Positions 46,199 through 55,247 of a stretch of DNA of 64,000 nt are shown here, piece by piece. The translations under genes were made by a program, and so were the position numbers. The stretch covers positions 1 to 64,000 of the forward strand of contig JBFHFS010000030.1 of NCBI GenBank assembly GCA_041583495.1, given 5' to 3'. Every line of letters starts with the position of its first letter. Positions within the stretch are counted from its first letter, which is position 1. The notes beneath the pieces were generated by a model that was given only the letters and a program-made list of their open reading frames with translations, did not search any database and was not told the origin of the DNA. Origin of the DNA: JBFHFS01 sp041583495. GTDB lineage: Bacteria > Bacteroidota > Bacteroidia > Bacteroidales > Marinilabiliaceae.

Positions 46199-48457
46199 AT
46201 GAATAACAAAGCAATACTGCTGCTTTTGATGGCAGGTTTTTTGGCTGTTTTTAGCCAACACAGGGCATTTGGTCAGGAGTCAGTGGTGGATTATGTGAAC
46301 CCATATATGGGAAACATCAGTCATCTGCTGGTGCCCACCTATCCAACCGTGCATTTACCCAACAGTTTGTTACGGGTGCGTCCTGAGCGCAGCAGCTATA
46401 CCGACAGTTATATCCGGGGCTTACAGGTGGTTACACCTTCCCATAGATTGGCGTCGGTCTTTCGGATCAGTCCCTTTCAGGGGAGTGTTAAGGGGTTGCA
46501 ACCCATCCATTCTTATACCTATGATAATGAGAAGGTAACACCCTATTTTTATTCGGTTTTTCTGGATGGGTGCAACATTGGGGTGGCGTTTGCTCCCTCG
46601 CATCAGTCTGCTCTCTATCAGATCAACTATGAGGGAAAAGAGGAGGCTTTTATGGTTTTTCATGCCGGTAATGGGTCCTTGACTTTTGATGGTCAGGCCG
46701 TATCGGGATACGAGAGTTTGGGGCATGAGACCAACGTATATTGGTATCTCGAGACCGATCTTAAACCCAGGCGAGCGGGCCACTTGTCCAGCGGGGAGGT
46801 GGTGTTTGACGGGACAAGGGTTAAAGACCAGGCCGATATAGTCCTCAGCTTTGGTGATGGGGTGAAGGAGGTAAAAGCCCGTTATGGCATCTCTTTCATC
46901 AGCATTGATCAGGCCAAAAAGAACCTAAGACGTGAGATAAAGGATTATGATCTGCAGTCCATTGCCGCCAGGGGGCGCGACCTTTGGAATAAAACATTAA
47001 ATAAGATAGAGGTTAAAGGGGGAACCGAGGATCAGAAAGCGGTGTTTTATACCTCCCTGTACCGCACCTATGAGCGGATGATAAATATCTCCGAAGATGG
47101 ACGGTATTGGAGCGGTTTTGATAAGGCTGTTCATGACGATGGGGGCGTTCCCTTTTTTGTGGACGACTGGGTTTGGGATACCTATCTGGCCACCCACCCC
47201 TTGCGCACCCTGATAGAGTCTACCATACAAAAACAGATGCTTAGCTCCTACATTAGAATGGCCCAGCAAAGCAAGGAAGGATGGATGCCTACCTTTCCCC
47301 AGGTTAGTCACGATATGCATTGTATGAACGGAAATCATGCCGTGGCCATCTTTGCCGATGCCATGAGTAAAGGCCTGGATTTTGACACCCTGGCTGCCTA
47401 TGAGGCCTGCAAACGCACCATCCTGGAGGAGACGCAAGCCCCCTGGACACGTGGGAAGGCGGGGGCCTTTGATCAGTTTTATAAGGATCACGGTTACTTT
47501 CCGGCCTTGAACCAGGGGGAGAAAGAGACCCTTAAGAACATCGACGACTGGGAAAAACGGCAGGCCGTTGCCGTGACTCTTGGTGCCAGCTTCGATGATT
47601 TTTGCCTGTCGCTGTTGGCCAATGGGCTGGGAAAAACCCTTGACTATAATTATTTCCTAAACCGATCGCACAACTACCGCCATCTGTTTAATTCTGAAAC
47701 CGGGTTTTTTCATCCCAGAAATAGTGAAGGCCGGTTTATTGAGCCCTTCGACTATAAGTTTTCGGGGGGCATGGGGGCACGCGATTATTACGATGAAAAC
47801 AATGGCTGGACCTTTAGGTGGGATGTGAAACACAATGTAGCCGACCTTATTAGCCTGATGGGTGGCCCCGAGAAGTTCTCTCGTCAGCTCGATCAACTTT
47901 TTGTGGAAGAGTTAGGGATGATTAAGTGGGATTTTCTGGGTAAACTCCCTGATCATACCGGGAATGTTGGGCAATTTTCAATGGGAAATGAGCCTTCGTT
48001 TCACATTCCTTATTTGTACAATTATGCCGGCTATCCATGGAAAACACAAAAGAGAATCCGTTCCCTGCTCGACCAGTGGTTTCGCAACGATCTGATGGGC
48101 GTGCCAGGAGATGAAGATGGGGGCGGAATGTCGGCTTTTGTGGTCTTTTCGTCCATGGGATTCTATCCGGTTACCCCGGGAATTCCCTCTTATACCCTGG
48201 GAAGCCCTGTTTTTACTGAGGTTGAGCTCGCTTTGGAGAGTGGAAACACGTTCAAAATTGTTGCCCGCAACAGTTCCCGGGAGAATAAATACATTCAATC
48301 GGCCACTTTAAATGGAAAACCACTCAACCGTCCCTGGTTTTCGCATGGTGATATAATCCATGGGGGCGAGTTGATTCTGGAGATGGGAGACAAAGCCAAC
48401 AAAAGTTGGGGTGTCGAAAAAAGTTCGGCATCACAAGGCCAGGAGAGCACTTTTTGA
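46199..48457 (+). CDS. GH92-family glycosidase, divergent subgroup
   Basis: 752 residues with a signal peptide (AILLLLMAGFLAVFSQHRAFG) and no lipobox. It keeps the GH92 frame: VDYVNPYMGN at the start, FFVDDWVWDTYLATHPL, MGNEPSFHIPYLYNYAGYPWKTQ, and the catalytic region GDEDGGGMSAFVVFSSMGFYP, where the usual GNEDCGQMSAWYV is changed but the Glu is kept. The N-terminal domain differs clearly from the GH92 gene at 21165 (it reads SHLLVPTYPTVHLPNSLLRV instead of the FPGATTPFG type). It probably removes terminal alpha-mannose, with a different linkage or substrate. Confidence 0.88.
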   Translation: MNNKAILLLLMAGFLAVFSQHRAFGQESVVDYVNPYMGNISHLLVPTYPTVHLPNSLLRVRPERSSYTDSYIRGLQVVTPSHRLASVFRISPFQGSVKGLQPIHSYTYDNEKVTPYFYSVFLDGCNIGVAFAPSHQSALYQINYEGKEEAFMVFHAGNGSLTFDGQAVSGYESLGHETNVYWYLETDLKPRRAGHLSSGEVVFDGTRVKDQADIVLSFGDGVKEVKARYGISFISIDQAKKNLRREIKDYDLQSIAARGRDLWNKTLNKIEVKGGTEDQKAVFYTSLYRTYERMINISEDGRYWSGFDKAVHDDGGVPFFVDDWVWDTYLATHPLRTLIESTIQKQMLSSYIRMAQQSKEGWMPTFPQVSHDMHCMNGNHAVAIFADAMSKGLDFDTLAAYEACKRTILEETQAPWTRGKAGAFDQFYKDHGYFPALNQGEKETLKNIDDWEKRQAVAVTLGASFDDFCLSLLANGLGKTLDYNYFLNRSHNYRHLFNSETGFFHPRNSEGRFIEPFDYKFSGGMGARDYYDENNGWTFRWDVKHNVADLISLMGGPEKFSRQLDQLFVEELGMIKWDFLGKLPDHTGNVGQFSMGNEPSFHIPYLYNYAGYPWKTQKRIRSLLDQWFRNDLMGVPGDEDGGGMSAFVVFSSMGFYPVTPGIPSYTLGSPVFTEVELALESGNTFKIVARNSSRENKYIQSATLNGKPLNRPWFSHGDIIHGGELILEMGDKANKSWGVEKSSASQGQESTF

Positions 48458-48811
48458 CGGAAGCCTAATTGTTCCCGACTGCCTCATGTGAGTCTGTTAA
48501 GTCGGGCAATTTCCCCAAAGAGGTTAACATAACGAAATTTGTGGCCCAAACCCCCTCAGACCGCTTTCCGGTTTTGGCAATTATCGAGTGGTCGGTGTTT
48601 GGTGAGGCGTGTTACAACTCAGTAACCCAATTACATTTGTTTAGGCCGGCATTTTTTTGAGGAAGAATGGTGGCCATTTCATGGAACGCAGGTTGCCGTG
48701 TGGCACAATTTAAGTGAGATTTTAAAGTGGTGATTTTTAGAGGATTCATTCATCAGGAGATGAAAAGCTGGTGAGTGCCTTTTTTTTGTTCTGTTTTTAT
48801 TTTTACCTTGC
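48458..48811. other. Intergenic region before the GntR regulator
   Basis: About 350 bases with no supported gene. It ends in a T-rich stretch with TACCTTG just before the GntR start, a possible -7 box, and leads into the palindrome at 48813. Confidence 0.4.
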
Positions 48812-49561
48812 ATGTTCAAACATTTGAACAAAGTGAAATTAAAAATAGATCATAACAGTTTGGTTCCCTTGCATGCGCAGGTTGAACAGTTGTTGCGTGA
48901 ATTGATTGTGCTGCCCGAATATCAGGCCGGAGGGCTTTTGCCAAAAGAGGTTGACCTGGCCCGGCAGCTGGGCATTTCCAGAAACACCTTACGGCAGGCC
49001 ACCAATAAGCTGGAGTATGAGGGTTTGTTGGTGCGAAAGAAAGGGGTGGGCACCCGGGTGGCTCAAAATTCGGTTACCACCCATCTCCAAAATTGGCACA
49101 GTTTTACTCAGGAGATGAACGAGCAGGGAGTATCGTTCAAGAATTATGAACTGTCAGCCCAATGGGTGGAAGCCGGGGAAAAGATTGCCAGGTTTTTTAT
49201 GATAGAGCCAGGTTCGCTCGTGTTACAGTTAAGCCGGCTACGGGGTGACGACAGCGGACCGTTTGTTTTTTTTGAAAGTTTTTTTCATCCACGGCTGGGA
49301 TTAACGGGCAAGGAGGATTTTTCGTTGCCTTTGTATGATGTTTTGGAGTCGCAATACCATGTAGTTCCTATGCTCTCCAGGGAAAAGATCAAGGCGCGTT
49401 CGTCCTCGGGCATAACCGCCCGTCGGTTGAAGATAAGGAAGGGAGAGCCGGTGCTGGTGAGAGAACGATTTGTACTGGATGCGGGCGACCATCCGATTGA
49501 ATACAATATTGGCTTTTACAGAGCCGATAAATTTACCTATACCATTGATATAAAAAGATAA
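48812..49561 (+). CDS. GntR-family (HutC/UTRA) transcriptional regulator
   Basis: 249 residues. The winged helix (about 14-80) has LVPLHAQVEQLLRELI, LLPKEVDLARQLGISRNTLRQA and LEYEGLLVRKKGVGTRVA. The UTRA ligand domain (about 95-245) has the typical ending VLVRERFVLDAGDHPIEYNIGFYRADKFTY. UTRA domains bind sugars or sugar phosphates, so the inducer is likely a mannose-type intermediate. No Shine-Dalgarno precedes the ATG, and a GTG seven codons in (48833) is a possible start. A palindrome covers the start region. The ROK kinase gene begins 5 bases after its stop. Confidence 0.92.
   Translation: MFKHLNKVKLKIDHNSLVPLHAQVEQLLRELIVLPEYQAGGLLPKEVDLARQLGISRNTLRQATNKLEYEGLLVRKKGVGTRVAQNSVTTHLQNWHSFTQEMNEQGVSFKNYELSAQWVEAGEKIARFFMIEPGSLVLQLSRLRGDDSGPFVFFESFFHPRLGLTGKEDFSLPLYDVLESQYHVVPMLSREKIKARSSSGITARRLKIRKGEPVLVRERFVLDAGDHPIEYNIGFYRADKFTYTIDIKR
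48813..48830. promoter_or_regulatory. Operator-like palindrome over the GntR start codon
   Basis: TGTTCAAA-CA-TTTGAACA: perfect 8-base arms with a 2-base centre. It begins one base into the ATG at 48812. GntR/HutC-type regulators bind short palindromes of this size, so this is a natural autoregulatory site. Confidence 0.6.
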
Positions 49562-49566
49562 ATAAG

Positions 49567-50505
49567 ATGACAAAAAAGATTGCCATTGGGGTTGACGTGG
49601 GCGGAAGTCACGTTAGCAGCGCTGCTTTCGATCTGGAAGCCAAAACCTATTTAAAAGAGACTTTTGCAGAGAACGATCTGGACAATCATGCCCAAGCCGA
49701 TGTGATTGTGGACGCCTGGGGTAAAACCATACGGAAAACCATGGAACTGGCCGGAATTGAGCAGGTAGCAGGCATTGGGTTTGCCATGCCTGGCCCCTTC
49801 GATTATGAGAATGGGATTCCCCTTTTTAAAGGCGAAAACGATAAGTACGAAAACATCTATGGGCTGGATGTTCCCGGAAAGCTCCGCGAATACCTGGACC
49901 TCCCGGGTGATTTTCCGGTCCGTTTTATCAACGATGCCACCGCCTTCGCTATTGGTGAAGATTGGGTGGGAAAGGCCGCAGGAACCACCCGATCGTTGGC
50001 CATCACTTTGGGAACGGGTTTTGGATCTGCTTTCCTGAAGGAGAGTTTGCCGGTGGTTGCCGGAACCGAGGTGCCCGATCAGGGATGTGTATGGCACCTG
50101 CCTTTCGAAGAGGGCATTGCTGATGACTATTTCTCTACACGTGGATTGGTAAAACGATACACCCAACTGACCGGCATACCCGCCAAAGGTGCCAGGGAGG
50201 TGGCCGAAGCAGCCGCGACAAGCGAGGAAGCCCGGGCTGTCTTTAACGACTTTGGGCGCAAACTGGTGGATCTCTTAAAGCCCTGGTTAGTTGTTTTTAG
50301 AGTGGAAGCACTGGTCATTGGAGGAAATATCTCCAGAGCATTTGATCTGTTCTGGCCCGCCATGCAGGCGCGTCTTAAGGAGGAGGGATTAACGTTAAAA
50401 GTGGAGACCTCTGAATTAAAGGAAACAGCCTCTTTCATCGGCAGTGCACGCCTTATTGAGCCGGAATTCTGGAACCGTGTTCAACCGCTTTTAAAGAATA
50501 TGTAA
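49567..50505 (+). CDS. ROK-family sugar kinase
   Basis: 312 residues. ATP-binding motif VGVDVGGSHVSSAAFD at the N-terminus, FAMPGPFDYENG, FINDATAFAIGE with the catalytic Asp, and ITLGTGFGSAFL. The Cys-rich zinc motif of many ROK proteins (CxCGxxGCxE) is missing: the matching stretch reads PDQGCVWHLPFEEG. This fits a Bacteroidota hexokinase-like ROK group. In context it would phosphorylate mannose at C6 ahead of the mannose-6-phosphate isomerase. It is translationally close to the GntR gene and followed by a terminator. Confidence 0.88.
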   Translation: MTKKIAIGVDVGGSHVSSAAFDLEAKTYLKETFAENDLDNHAQADVIVDAWGKTIRKTMELAGIEQVAGIGFAMPGPFDYENGIPLFKGENDKYENIYGLDVPGKLREYLDLPGDFPVRFINDATAFAIGEDWVGKAAGTTRSLAITLGTGFGSAFLKESLPVVAGTEVPDQGCVWHLPFEEGIADDYFSTRGLVKRYTQLTGIPAKGAREVAEAAATSEEARAVFNDFGRKLVDLLKPWLVVFRVEALVIGGNISRAFDLFWPAMQARLKEEGLTLKVETSELKETASFIGSARLIEPEFWNRVQPLLKNM

Positions 50506-50517
50506 GAGGTGTTTCGC

Positions 50518-50553
50518 GGAAAACGGTTCTCTCTTCGAGCCGTTTTCCTTTTT
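50518..50553 (+). terminator. Terminator between the ROK and MFS genes
   Basis: GGAAAACGG (50518-50526) and CCGTTTTCC (50540-50548) are perfectly complementary, then a short T-run. It may separate the regulator-kinase unit from the transporter unit. Confidence 0.7.
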
Positions 50554-50600
50554 AGGATAATTCTGAAAAACAATTAATTAGGCTTTCTAACTGGTTACAA

Positions 50601-51764
50601 ATGAATAAGATTTCTCTTAAACGTGTCGCTCCGGTGTTAATGGGCTTTTTTGTCATGAGTTTTTGCGATTTGGTTGGCATCGGTGTTGATCGGGTAAAAA
50701 TAGATTTTGAGCTGAGCAATACAATGGCTCAACTCATTCCCTCGGCAGTTTTTCTGTGGTTTTTTGTTCTTTCGGTGCCGGTTGGTATTTTGCAGGACCG
50801 CTGGGGCAAGCGCAATGTGCTGAACCTGGGCATGCTCATTACTTTGTTTGGGTTGTTGTTACCCTTCTTCTTCTACTCCTTTGCTATGGTTTTGGTGGGT
50901 TTTGGTATTCTGGGCATCGGTAACACCATTGTTCAGGTCGCAGCCAACCCTCTTTTGGTGGATGTGGTGCCTTCCAATCGCCGGTCGAGCTTCTTAAGCT
51001 TTTCCCAATTTGTGAAGGCGGTGGGTTCCATGTTGGCCGCCCCTTTGGCCGGTTGGTTTGCCCTTCAATACGGGGACTGGAAAATTCTGTTTCTGGTATT
51101 TGGAGCCATCTCTCTTCTCACCGTCGTTTGGCTTTGGAGTGTGAAAATTGAGGAGACTCAGAATAAAGAAGAACGAGCCAGTTTTGGTTCTTCGTTCAAA
51201 TTGCTGGGTAACGGGTTTATTGCATCCATGGTTTTGGGCATATTTTTGGTTGTGGGTATCGATGTGGGTGTTAATGCCGTTTCGGGACAGTTTCTGTTGG
51301 CCAAATTCGGATCGGAACAAACCCTTGCCGAGTCGGGTCGCAGTCTCTATTTCTTTGGTAAGATGCTGGGGACCTTTGGCGGGGCAATTCTGCTTACCCG
51401 GTTGTCGTCAGGGAAATTCTTTTTCTGGTCATCGCTTGGCGGGATGCTCTCTATTCTTTTGCTTTTAATTGCTCCCACCGAGATGGCAGCACTCATCATT
51501 ATTTTTATGATTGGGCTGGGCATTGCCAACATTTTCCCTTTGATCTTTTCGCTGACGGTAGAAAAATATCCAACCCGTTCCAACGAAATATCCGGGTTGA
51601 TGATCATGGCCGTTTCGGGTGGAGCCTTGCTGCCTCCTCTTATGGGTTGGGTAGGCGACCTGGTAAATGTTAATGCCAGTGTTTTTGTTTTGGTGGCCGC
51701 TGTTTCTTATCTGCTCATCATCTCTCTTTTTAGACTGCGCGCTCAGAAATCCGAAAAGGAATAA
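50601..51764 (+). CDS. MFS sugar transporter (FucP/GlcP-like)
   Basis: 387 residues with 12 hydrophobic segments. It has the FucP-type start APVLMGFFVMSFCDLVGIGVDR, the RWGKRNVLNLGM loop between TM2 and TM3, and GIGNTIVQVAANPLLVDVVP in TM4, a hallmark of the family. Relatives are H+/sugar symporters for fucose, glucose, mannose or N-acetylglucosamine. Placement between the ROK kinase and the mannose-6-phosphate isomerase points to mannose or a mannoside. It replaces a SusCD system as the only visible importer in the locus. Confidence 0.9.
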   Translation: MNKISLKRVAPVLMGFFVMSFCDLVGIGVDRVKIDFELSNTMAQLIPSAVFLWFFVLSVPVGILQDRWGKRNVLNLGMLITLFGLLLPFFFYSFAMVLVGFGILGIGNTIVQVAANPLLVDVVPSNRRSSFLSFSQFVKAVGSMLAAPLAGWFALQYGDWKILFLVFGAISLLTVVWLWSVKIEETQNKEERASFGSSFKLLGNGFIASMVLGIFLVVGIDVGVNAVSGQFLLAKFGSEQTLAESGRSLYFFGKMLGTFGGAILLTRLSSGKFFFWSSLGGMLSILLLLIAPTEMAALIIIFMIGLGIANIFPLIFSLTVEKYPTRSNEISGLMIMAVSGGALLPPLMGWVGDLVNVNASVFVLVAAVSYLLIISLFRLRAQKSEKE

Positions 51765-51823
51765 CCGCTCCCGCTTGTGGCTGGGAAGGGTTTCATTAGT
51801 AAAAAAAATTAAAGCAAAAATAA

Positions 51824-53128
51824 ATGAATCAGAATCTGGGATTATTAATTGGGCTGGTGTGTTTTTCCCTGTTGGGGTGTCAATCCGGGAAAGAGAATCA
51901 TGCCGCCTTGGCTGAGACTGTGGCGAACGATGCGTCCATCGCTTATACCAAAAGCAGGGCCATCGAGATTATTCAATCGGGGTTTAATGCCGGGGATGGT
52001 TACCGGGAAGTCTGGATTCGTGATTACAATACCTTTATTGAACTGGCCGCGGAAGTCTACCCGGCAGAGGAGTTAAAGGAAAACCTGCTGGTGTTCTTTC
52101 GTATGCAGGGAGCAGATGGGAATATCATCGATGGGTTCACTCCTGCTGACCTGATAGGGGAAGGGGAAACCGACTTTAGCTACTCTGAACTGGAGCCCCG
52201 CTATGCCGGGCATAAGAATACAGTAGAAACCGATCAGGAGACTTCTCTGATCCAGGCGGTATACAAATATGTGCAGACAGTAGGGGATCGCTCTATTCTG
52301 AACGAAAAAGCGGGCGATCATACCGTTGCTCAACGCATGGAAGGAGCCATGGAATTCCTTATGAATCACCGGTTTTCGGAAGAGTATGGCTTGATATGGG
52401 GCGCCACCACCGCCGATTGGGGGGATGTGCAGCCCGAGCATGGCTGGGGCGTGGATCTGGATGAAAATACGCATCGAGCCATCGATATTTACGATAATGC
52501 CATGTTGATTATTGCCCTGAATAACCTTTTGGAGCTCTTGCCCGGCAGAAAAGATAAGTGGGGGCCCATCCGGGATGCGTTGGTCGAAAATACCCGTAAG
52601 CACCTGTGGGATGAAGAAAACCAGAAATTTATTCCTCATATATATTTGGAGGGGTCTCCCTTTCCGGAGGATTTTAACGAGGATACCATCTACTATTTTG
52701 GCGGTACCGCTGTTGCCATAGAGGCCGGTCTTTTGTCGAAGGAAGAGATTAAGGTGTCGCTTGAGCAGATGGTCTCCAGAGTGAAAGAGGCCGGGGCTCC
52801 TTCCATCGGGCTAACCCTCTATCCTCCCTATCCCGAGGGTTTCTTTGCCAATAAAATTATGAATCCCGAATACAGCTACCAGAATGGGGGCGACTGGACC
52901 TGGTTTGGCGGGCGCATGATTCAACAGCTGGTGAAGTACGGTTTTCTGGAGGAGGCCTACGAGCAACTGCGGCCCATGACCGACCGGGTCCTGAAAAACA
53001 AGGGTTTTTACGAGTGGTACTCGGTGAATAACGAACCCAGGGGCTCCGGAACCTTCCGGGGCTCGGCAGGGGTATTGTTCATTGCCATTGAAATGCTCGA
53101 GGAGGAATTGGGACTGAACAAGAAGTGA
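51824..53128 (+). CDS. Six-hairpin glycosidase-like lipoprotein
   Basis: 434 residues with lipobox FSLLGC (Cys19). The pattern suits an (alpha/alpha)6 barrel: GYREVWIRDYNTFIELA, NTVETDQETSLIQAVYKYV, LIWGATTADWGDVQPEHGW, HRAIDIYDNAMLIIALNNL, and GGDWTWFGGRMIQQLVKYGF. Acidic residues in WIRD, VETDQE and TADWGD are candidates for catalysis. GH125 and GH63 are the nearest guesses from the context, but the motifs do not match either clearly, so the family is left open. It is lipid-anchored and located with the mannose genes. Confidence 0.65.
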   Translation: MNQNLGLLIGLVCFSLLGCQSGKENHAALAETVANDASIAYTKSRAIEIIQSGFNAGDGYREVWIRDYNTFIELAAEVYPAEELKENLLVFFRMQGADGNIIDGFTPADLIGEGETDFSYSELEPRYAGHKNTVETDQETSLIQAVYKYVQTVGDRSILNEKAGDHTVAQRMEGAMEFLMNHRFSEEYGLIWGATTADWGDVQPEHGWGVDLDENTHRAIDIYDNAMLIIALNNLLELLPGRKDKWGPIRDALVENTRKHLWDEENQKFIPHIYLEGSPFPEDFNEDTIYYFGGTAVAIEAGLLSKEEIKVSLEQMVSRVKEAGAPSIGLTLYPPYPEGFFANKIMNPEYSYQNGGDWTWFGGRMIQQLVKYGFLEEAYEQLRPMTDRVLKNKGFYEWYSVNNEPRGSGTFRGSAGVLFIAIEMLEEELGLNKK

Positions 53129-53336
53129 ATCCCTGGTTTTTTCCGGTAAGCGGCTCAAGAGATGGAAGAGCGGTTGGCTGCCTGGATGAAAATAGGCCTG
53201 AGGGAGAAGTGAACCCGTTGGTGCTCTGTTTGGATGAAACAAAAAGAGAGGTGGTTCGTGATGGGATGATCCGGAGAGGAAGATTTAACTCAAACGGAGC
53301 GATACCCCCTCGACTTAGGAACAAATTGACGATAGA

Positions 53337-55124
53337 ATGCAGGACGAGAATATGGACTTTAGGAAAACAGGGCAGTATCTGGTGCCCCATTTAAAAACCC
53401 CTCTTTCTCAGGGGAAATACGATATTTACCCTTCCTTACAATTGGGTGAAGGCAAAATAGAGGAGGGGATGGCGTCTCTGGCCGCGCGGTTGGCTCAGGA
53501 AACCACGGTGGTGGTGGATGGCTACGTGGGGGTATTTTATGAGACGTTCAGGAATCTGTTGGATGAAGCGCTGAGGAAACAGGGGAGGCGTCCCATATGG
53601 CATGAGGCCCGGGAGGCAATGAAAACCCCCGAAGAGGTCGAAGCTATGGTTTCTCCGTTTTTGGGGGGATCGGACCCACTCTTTGGAACCCGCACGAGCC
53701 TTTCGTTGATGGATTTCTTCCATGAGGATCAATTGAAGAGCATTCAGCCCGACTCCAGTGGGGAGATCAACATTCTTATTGGCCCGGGTGCTGCACTGGC
53801 GGGATGGGAAGGACTGGTATTGTACATCGATCTGCCCAAAAATGAACTTCAGTTTCGTTCCCGTGCCGGACGTGTATCCAATCTTGGGGCCAAAGGTCCG
53901 GGCCAAAGCAAGAGTGCATATAAGCGCTTTTATTTTGTCGATTGGGTGGTTCTGAATAAACATAAGCAGATGGTCTTACCTGAGGTGGGTATTTTTGTCG
54001 ACGATCAGGCCCCGGGGCGCATTCCCTGGATGGAAGGAGATGAGGTGCGGAAGGCACTTAAACACATGGGGCAGAATATGTTTCGTGCACGCCCCTGGTT
54101 TGAGCCCGGCGTATGGGGAGGAGACTGGATAAAAGATAAAATTGAAGGACTTAATAAGGATGAAGTAAATTATGCCTGGTCGTTCGAACTGATCACCCCC
54201 GAAAATGGCTTGTTGCTGGAAAGCAGCGGACGGTTGCTGGAGATTTCATTCGATTGCCTCATGTATCAGGAGCATCAGGGAGTGATGGGCCAACATGCCG
54301 CTCAGTATGGATTTGAGTTCCCCATTCGGTTCGACTTTCTGGATACCTTTGATGGCGGCAATTTATCGGTTCAGGTACATCCTCAGGTTGATTTTATCAA
54401 GAAGCATTTTGGTGAAAACTTTACCCAGGAGGAGACCTATTATATTTTGGATGCCGGCGAAGATGCTGCCTGTTACCTTGGATTTCAGGAAGATATTGAG
54501 CCGGCTGCCTTTGAGTCGGCTCTAAGGTGCAGTTACCAGGCCAGGAAACCCCTCGATATTACCCGGTACGTGCAGAAGCTTGAGGCGCATAAACACGATT
54601 TGTTTCTCATTCCGCCGGGGACCATACATGGAGCCGGCATCAATAACCTGGTGCTGGAGATTAGCAGCACTCCTTATATTTTTACTTTTAAGATGTACGA
54701 CTGGGTGCGTGAGGATCTGGATGGGAACCTTCGTCCGCTCAACATCGGGCGAGGGATGCAAAATCTTTGCTTCGACCGCAAGGGAGCGTATGTTCGGGAG
54801 AACCTGGTGTCCCATCCTTGTTTGTTGAATGAGGATGCGGAGAAGGGGTGGCAACTCTTCCATCTTCCCACTCACCCAAAACATTCCTACGATGTGCATC
54901 GAATAAATCTTCGCAGTCAGTCAGGGGTGGAGGTGTCAACCAAGAATATATGTCATGTACTCTCGCTGGTGGAGGGCTCTTCTATCGTGGTGGAGACGGA
55001 AAACGGGATGAGTCAACGGTTTAATTATGCCGAGACTTTTGTGATTTCGGCGGCGGCCGGAGCCTATCGAATAGTGAATGATTCCAACGAAGCGGTTCAG
55101 GTGGTGAAGGCCTTTATGAAGTAA
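53337..55124 (+). CDS. manA: Class I mannose-6-phosphate isomerase, long form
   Basis: 595 residues, about 200 more than ordinary ManA. The C-terminal two thirds carry the cupin/zinc motifs: GGNLSVQVHPQ, QEETYYILDAG, FLIPPGTIHGAG with zinc-ligand His, and LEISSTPYIFTFKMYDW. The N-terminal 220 residues resemble a nucleoside-kinase-like fold (VVVDGYVGVFYETF, then GPGAALAGWEGLVLYIDLP), but the P-loop Lys is gone. This two-part architecture is known for a group of class I isomerases in Bacteroidota and Firmicutes. It turns mannose-6-phosphate into fructose-6-phosphate. ATG at 53352 is an alternative start, preceded by AGGACGAG. Confidence 0.88.
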   Translation: MQDENMDFRKTGQYLVPHLKTPLSQGKYDIYPSLQLGEGKIEEGMASLAARLAQETTVVVDGYVGVFYETFRNLLDEALRKQGRRPIWHEAREAMKTPEEVEAMVSPFLGGSDPLFGTRTSLSLMDFFHEDQLKSIQPDSSGEINILIGPGAALAGWEGLVLYIDLPKNELQFRSRAGRVSNLGAKGPGQSKSAYKRFYFVDWVVLNKHKQMVLPEVGIFVDDQAPGRIPWMEGDEVRKALKHMGQNMFRARPWFEPGVWGGDWIKDKIEGLNKDEVNYAWSFELITPENGLLLESSGRLLEISFDCLMYQEHQGVMGQHAAQYGFEFPIRFDFLDTFDGGNLSVQVHPQVDFIKKHFGENFTQEETYYILDAGEDAACYLGFQEDIEPAAFESALRCSYQARKPLDITRYVQKLEAHKHDLFLIPPGTIHGAGINNLVLEISSTPYIFTFKMYDWVREDLDGNLRPLNIGRGMQNLCFDRKGAYVRENLVSHPCLLNEDAEKGWQLFHLPTHPKHSYDVHRINLRSQSGVEVSTKNICHVLSLVEGSSIVVETENGMSQRFNYAETFVISAAAGAYRIVNDSNEAVQVVKAFMK

Positions 55125-55247
55125 AGGGGATTAAGGTTGGTAAGATTTCTAATCCAATCTGCTTTTGCATCTATTCAGCGGGGTTCCCTTGCCGTAATAC
55201 CCGACCGAGAGCGGTGCCCATTGGCCCGGAAGAGCAGGTTAGGGGGT

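Noticed and set aside
53125..53394. Open frame of 89 codons between the six-hairpin and mannose-6-phosphate isomerase genes
   Set aside because: It overlaps both neighbours, has no recognisable motif or signal, and its 3' part is a shifted reading of the isomerase start.
43411..55124. Classical polysaccharide utilisation locus with SusC/SusD
   Set aside because: No TonB-dependent receptor or SusD-like lipoprotein is encoded in the window; import seems to rely on the MFS transporter.
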